A DNA stretch of 16,048 nt from JBDSEG01 sp039920165 (GTDB lineage Bacteria > Pseudomonadota > Gammaproteobacteria > Burkholderiales > Burkholderiaceae_C). A model generated the notes under the pieces. The model was given only the letters and a program-made list of their open reading frames with translations, ran no database searches and was not told the origin of the DNA. Positions 13,626 through 16,048 of the stretch are shown piece by piece (positions within the stretch are counted from its first letter, which is position 1; the number at the start of each line of letters is the position of its first letter). Where the stretch lies: assembly GCA_039920165.1 (NCBI GenBank), contig JBDSEG010000397.1:1-16048 (forward strand), written 5' to 3'. The position numbers were made by a program, and so were the translations under genes.

Positions 13626-14536
13626 GCCGCGCGCCCACTCCGGGCGAGGCGTCGCAGGCGGCGATCGCCCGCTTCGTCGAAGCGCTGTGGATCGAAGACG
13701 GCCTGGCGGCGAATACGCTGGCAGCCTACCGGCGCGATCTGTCCCTGTACGCCGGGTGGCTCGAATCGGCGCACGGGCGAACCATCGACGAGAGCAGCGA
13801 GGCTGATCTGCGCGCCTACGCTGTCGAGCGCCACGCCGGCAGCCGGGCCAGCAGCAGCAACCGGCGCTTGACGGTCTTCAAGCGCTATTTCCGCTGGGCC
13901 TTGCGCGAGCGGGTTCTCAGCGTCGACCCGACGCAGAAGCTGCTCGGCGCGCGCCAGGCGCTGCGCGTTCCCAAGACGCTCAGCGAGGCGCAGGTCGAGG
14001 CGCTGCTGAATGCGCCGGACACCGACGCGCCGCTGGGCCTGCGCGATCGCGCGATGCTCGAACTCATGTATGCGAGCGGTCTGCGCGTGAGCGAACTGGT
14101 CGACCTGAAGACCGTGCACGTCGGCATGGCCGAAGCCGCCTTGCGCGTCACTGGCAAGGGTGCCAAGGAGCGGCTGGTTCCGTTCGGCGAGGAAGCGCAT
14201 GCCTGGCTCGTGCGCTACGAGCGCGATGCCCGCGCCGCCATCCTCGGGCGCAAATCCACCGATGCGCTGTTCGTCACCGCGCGCGGGGCGACGATGACGC
14301 GCCAGATGTTCTGGAAGCTCGTCAAGGCGCATGCGCTGCGCGCCGACATCGCCGTGCCGCTGTCGCCGCATACTTTGCGCCATGCCTTCGCGACCCACCT
14401 GCTGAACCACGGCGCCGATCTGCGCGCGGTGCAGATGATGCTGGGCCACGCCGATATCTCGACGACCACGATCTATACCCACGTGGCGCGCGAGCGGCTG
14501 CGGCTGATTCACGCCAAGCATCACCCGCGCGGCTGA
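13622..14536 (+). CDS. xerD: Site-specific tyrosine recombinase XerD
   Basis: A 304-residue recombinase that, with XerC, resolves chromosome dimers at dif. The N-terminal SAM-like DNA-binding domain is at about 10-100. The catalytic domain carries all six expected residues: Arg155 (ASGLRVSEL), Lys179 (TGKGAKER), His250 and Arg253 (SPHTLRHAFATHLL), His276 (LGHADISTT) and nucleophile Tyr285 (IYTHVA). The C-terminal RLRLIHAKHHPRG is typical of XerD rather than XerC. The start is GTG 13622, whose GTGA overlaps the Bug-protein stop by 4 bases; no alternative keeps the N-terminal domain. Length is normal for the family, so there is no sign of an integrase or mobile element. It converges on the fumarase gene with 78 bp between stops. 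Confidence 0.93.
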   Translation: MSRAPTPGEASQAAIARFVEALWIEDGLAANTLAAYRRDLSLYAGWLESAHGRTIDESSEADLRAYAVERHAGSRASSSNRRLTVFKRYFRWALRERVLSVDPTQKLLGARQALRVPKTLSEAQVEALLNAPDTDAPLGLRDRAMLELMYASGLRVSELVDLKTVHVGMAEAALRVTGKGAKERLVPFGEEAHAWLVRYERDARAAILGRKSTDALFVTARGATMTRQMFWKLVKAHALRADIAVPLSPHTLRHAFATHLLNHGADLRAVQMMLGHADISTTTIYTHVARERLRLIHAKHHPRG

Positions 14537-14614
14537 GGCGCCAGGCTGTCGTCGCATCGGGGGATCGAGACCGCCACCCGCAACATCGCCGCCGTGCGCG
14601 TGGCCGCGCCAGGC

Positions 14615-16048
14615 TCAGGCCGGAACCAGCGGAATCGTCGGTCGCCCGCTCGCGATGCGCGCCTGCCATTCCTTCGGGCCGGTCTCGTGGACCGACACGC
14701 CATTCGACGCCACGGCGACCGTCACCGGCATGTCGACCACGTCGAATTCGTAGATCGCTTCCATTCCGAGGTCCGCGAAGCCGACGACGCGCGCGTGCCT
14801 GATCGCCTTCGATACCAGGTAGGCCGCGCCGCCCACCGCCATCAGATAGGCCGAGCCGTGCCGGCGGATCGATTCGACCGTCGCAGGCCCGCGCTCGGCC
14901 TTGCCGATCATCGCGAGCAAACCGGCTTGTCCGAGCATGGTCTCGGTGAACTTGTCCATCCGGGTTGCGGTCGTCGGTCCGGCAGGGCCGACCGCTTCAC
15001 CGCGCACCGGGTCGACCGGACCGACGTAGTAAATGACGCGGCCGGCGAAGTCGACCGGCAGCGCTTCGCCGCGCGCGAGCATCTGCTGGATGCGCTGGTG
15101 CGCGGCATCGCGGCCGGTCAGCATGCGCCCCGACAGCAGCAGCGTCTCGCCCGGCTTCCAACTCGCAACTTCCTCGCGCGTGAGCGCATCGAGATCGACC
15201 TGGCGCGATCGCTGGTAGTCGGGGGTCCAGTTCACCTGCGGCCACGTGGCAAGGCTCGGTGGCTCGAGGTAGGCCGGCCCGCTGCCGTCGAGCACGAAGT
15301 GGGCGTGCCGCGTCGCCGCGCAGTTGGGGATCATCGCGACCGGCTTGCCAGCGGCGTGCGTCGCCTGCATCGCGATCTTGATATCGAGGACGGTCGTCAA
15401 GCCGCCCAGGCCCTGCGCGCCGATGCCCAGGGCATTGACCTTGTCGTACAGCTCGATGCGCAGTTCCTCGAGCTTGCTGCGCGGGCCGCGCGCCTTCAGC
15501 TCGAACATGTCGATATCGTCCATCAGGCTCTGCTTGGCCAGCAGCATCGCGCGCTCGGCGGTGCCGCCGATGCCGATACCGAGCATGCCCGGCGGACACC
15601 AGCCCGCGCCCATCGTCGGCACGGTCTTCAGCACCCAATCGACGAGGCTGTCGCTCGGATTCATCATCACGAGCTTGCTCTTATTCTCGCTGCCGCCGCC
15701 CTTGGCAGCGACCTGCACATCGACCGTATTTCCCGGTACCAGCGTCATGTGGACCACGGCGGGCGTGTTGTCGCCGGTATTCTTGCGCTCGAAGTGCGGG
15801 TCGGCCACGAGGCTCGCGCGCAGCGGGTTGTCAGGGTTCAGATAAGCCTGTCGCACGCCCTCGTTGACGGCGTCCTCGACGCTCCCGGCAAAGCCCTCGA
15901 AGCGCACATCCATGCCGATCTTCATGAAGACGTTGACGATGCCGGTGTCCTGGCAGATCGGCCGCCGGCCCTCGGCGCACATGCGCGAATTGGTCAGGAT
16001 CTGCGCAATCGCATCCCTGGCCGCCGGGCTCTGCTCGGCCTCGTAGGC
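14615..16048 (-). CDS. fumA: Class I (iron-sulfur) fumarate hydratase, 5' end beyond the window
   Basis: Interconverts fumarate and malate in the TCA cycle. 477 residues are visible and the frame stays open to the window edge; about 30 more would complete the roughly 507-residue single-chain form. Three cysteines expected to hold the [4Fe-4S] cluster are present, counted from the window edge: Cys32 in RPICQDTG, Cys151 in GAGWCPPGMLGIGIGG, and Cys243 in IPNCAATRHAHF. The C-terminal beta-domain follows (GETLLLSGRMLTGRDAAHQRI, then GPVDPVRGEAVGPAGPTTATRMD). An internal ATG at 15982 is not the start because homologous sequence (ARDAIAQILTNSRMCAEG) continues upstream. Tartrate dehydratase is a related alternative, but the fused alpha-beta layout favours fumarase. 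Confidence 0.92.
   Translation of the reverse strand, partial: AYEAEQSPAARDAIAQILTNSRMCAEGRRPICQDTGIVNVFMKIGMDVRFEGFAGSVEDAVNEGVRQAYLNPDNPLRASLVADPHFERKNTGDNTPAVVHMTLVPGNTVDVQVAAKGGGSENKSKLVMMNPSDSLVDWVLKTVPTMGAGWCPPGMLGIGIGGTAERAMLLAKQSLMDDIDMFELKARGPRSKLEELRIELYDKVNALGIGAQGLGGLTTVLDIKIAMQATHAAGKPVAMIPNCAATRHAHFVLDGSGPAYLEPPSLATWPQVNWTPDYQRSRQVDLDALTREEVASWKPGETLLLSGRMLTGRDAAHQRIQQMLARGEALPVDFAGRVIYYVGPVDPVRGEAVGPAGPTTATRMDKFTETMLGQAGLLAMIGKAERGPATVESIRRHGSAYLMAVGGAAYLVSKAIRHARVVGFADLGMEAIYEFDVVDMPVTVAVASNGVSVHETGPKEWQARIASGRPTIPLVPA

Noticed and set aside
13622..14536. Tyrosine recombinase as a sign of an integrated element
   Set aside because: The sequence matches housekeeping XerD in length and C-terminus, and there is no tRNA target, att repeat or cargo nearby.

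Overview
The window reads as a chromosomal segment of a GC-rich betaproteobacterium, most likely a member of the Burkholderiales. This rests on the strongly GC-biased third codon positions, a Bug-family (TTT) solute-binding protein, a class I fumarase and a 2-aminobenzoate-type CoA ligase. The taxonomy is inferred, not shown. Gene density is high. I see no rRNA, tRNA, insertion sequence, prophage or CRISPR array.

Left third (1-7504), a sigma-54 island. After the last codons of a DUF421/YetF-type protein comes an NtrC-class response regulator (371-1789, +). It faces, tail to tail, a leftward run of three genes: rpoN (sigma-54) -> lipoprotein glucose/sorbosone-dehydrogenase-like protein -> soluble PAS histidine kinase. 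Right of rpoN lie an exported L,D-transpeptidase-like protein (+) and an exported Ser/Thr-rich low-complexity protein (-), which converge on one bidirectional terminator. I scanned both strands by hand for the strict -24/-12 pattern GGCA[C/T]-N5-TTGC and found five copies. Four lie in the correct orientation just upstream of the start codons of the kinase, rpoN, the transpeptidase and the Ser/Thr-rich gene. The fifth points left at 160-173. None occurs between 7505 and 16048. A GTTTG-N4-CAAAC palindrome sits between the divergent rpoN and transpeptidase promoters at typical enhancer distance from both. My reading is a self-contained sigma-54 module: sensor kinase, enhancer-binding regulator, a dedicated and possibly autoregulated sigma factor, and cell-envelope outputs. 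This is the most notable feature of the window.

Middle (7505-11922), aromatic and small-molecule metabolism. A RidA-family protein lacking the family's substrate-binding arginine is followed 9 bp later by a 2-aminobenzoate/benzoate-CoA ligase. On the opposite strand are a transporter of the auxin-efflux-carrier family, a Tat-signal intradiol ring-cleavage dioxygenase, and two small unrecognised proteins coupled by an ATGA overlap, one with four cysteines suggesting zinc binding.

Right third (11923-16048), ordinary housekeeping and transport. It holds an exported chalcone-isomerase-like protein, a Bug-family solute-binding protein, XerD (start overlapping the Bug stop) and a convergent class I fumarate hydratase cut by the window edge.

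The 351-bp gap 5906-6256 is the only stretch over 300 bp without a gene. It holds the rpoN/transpeptidase divergent regulatory region described above.
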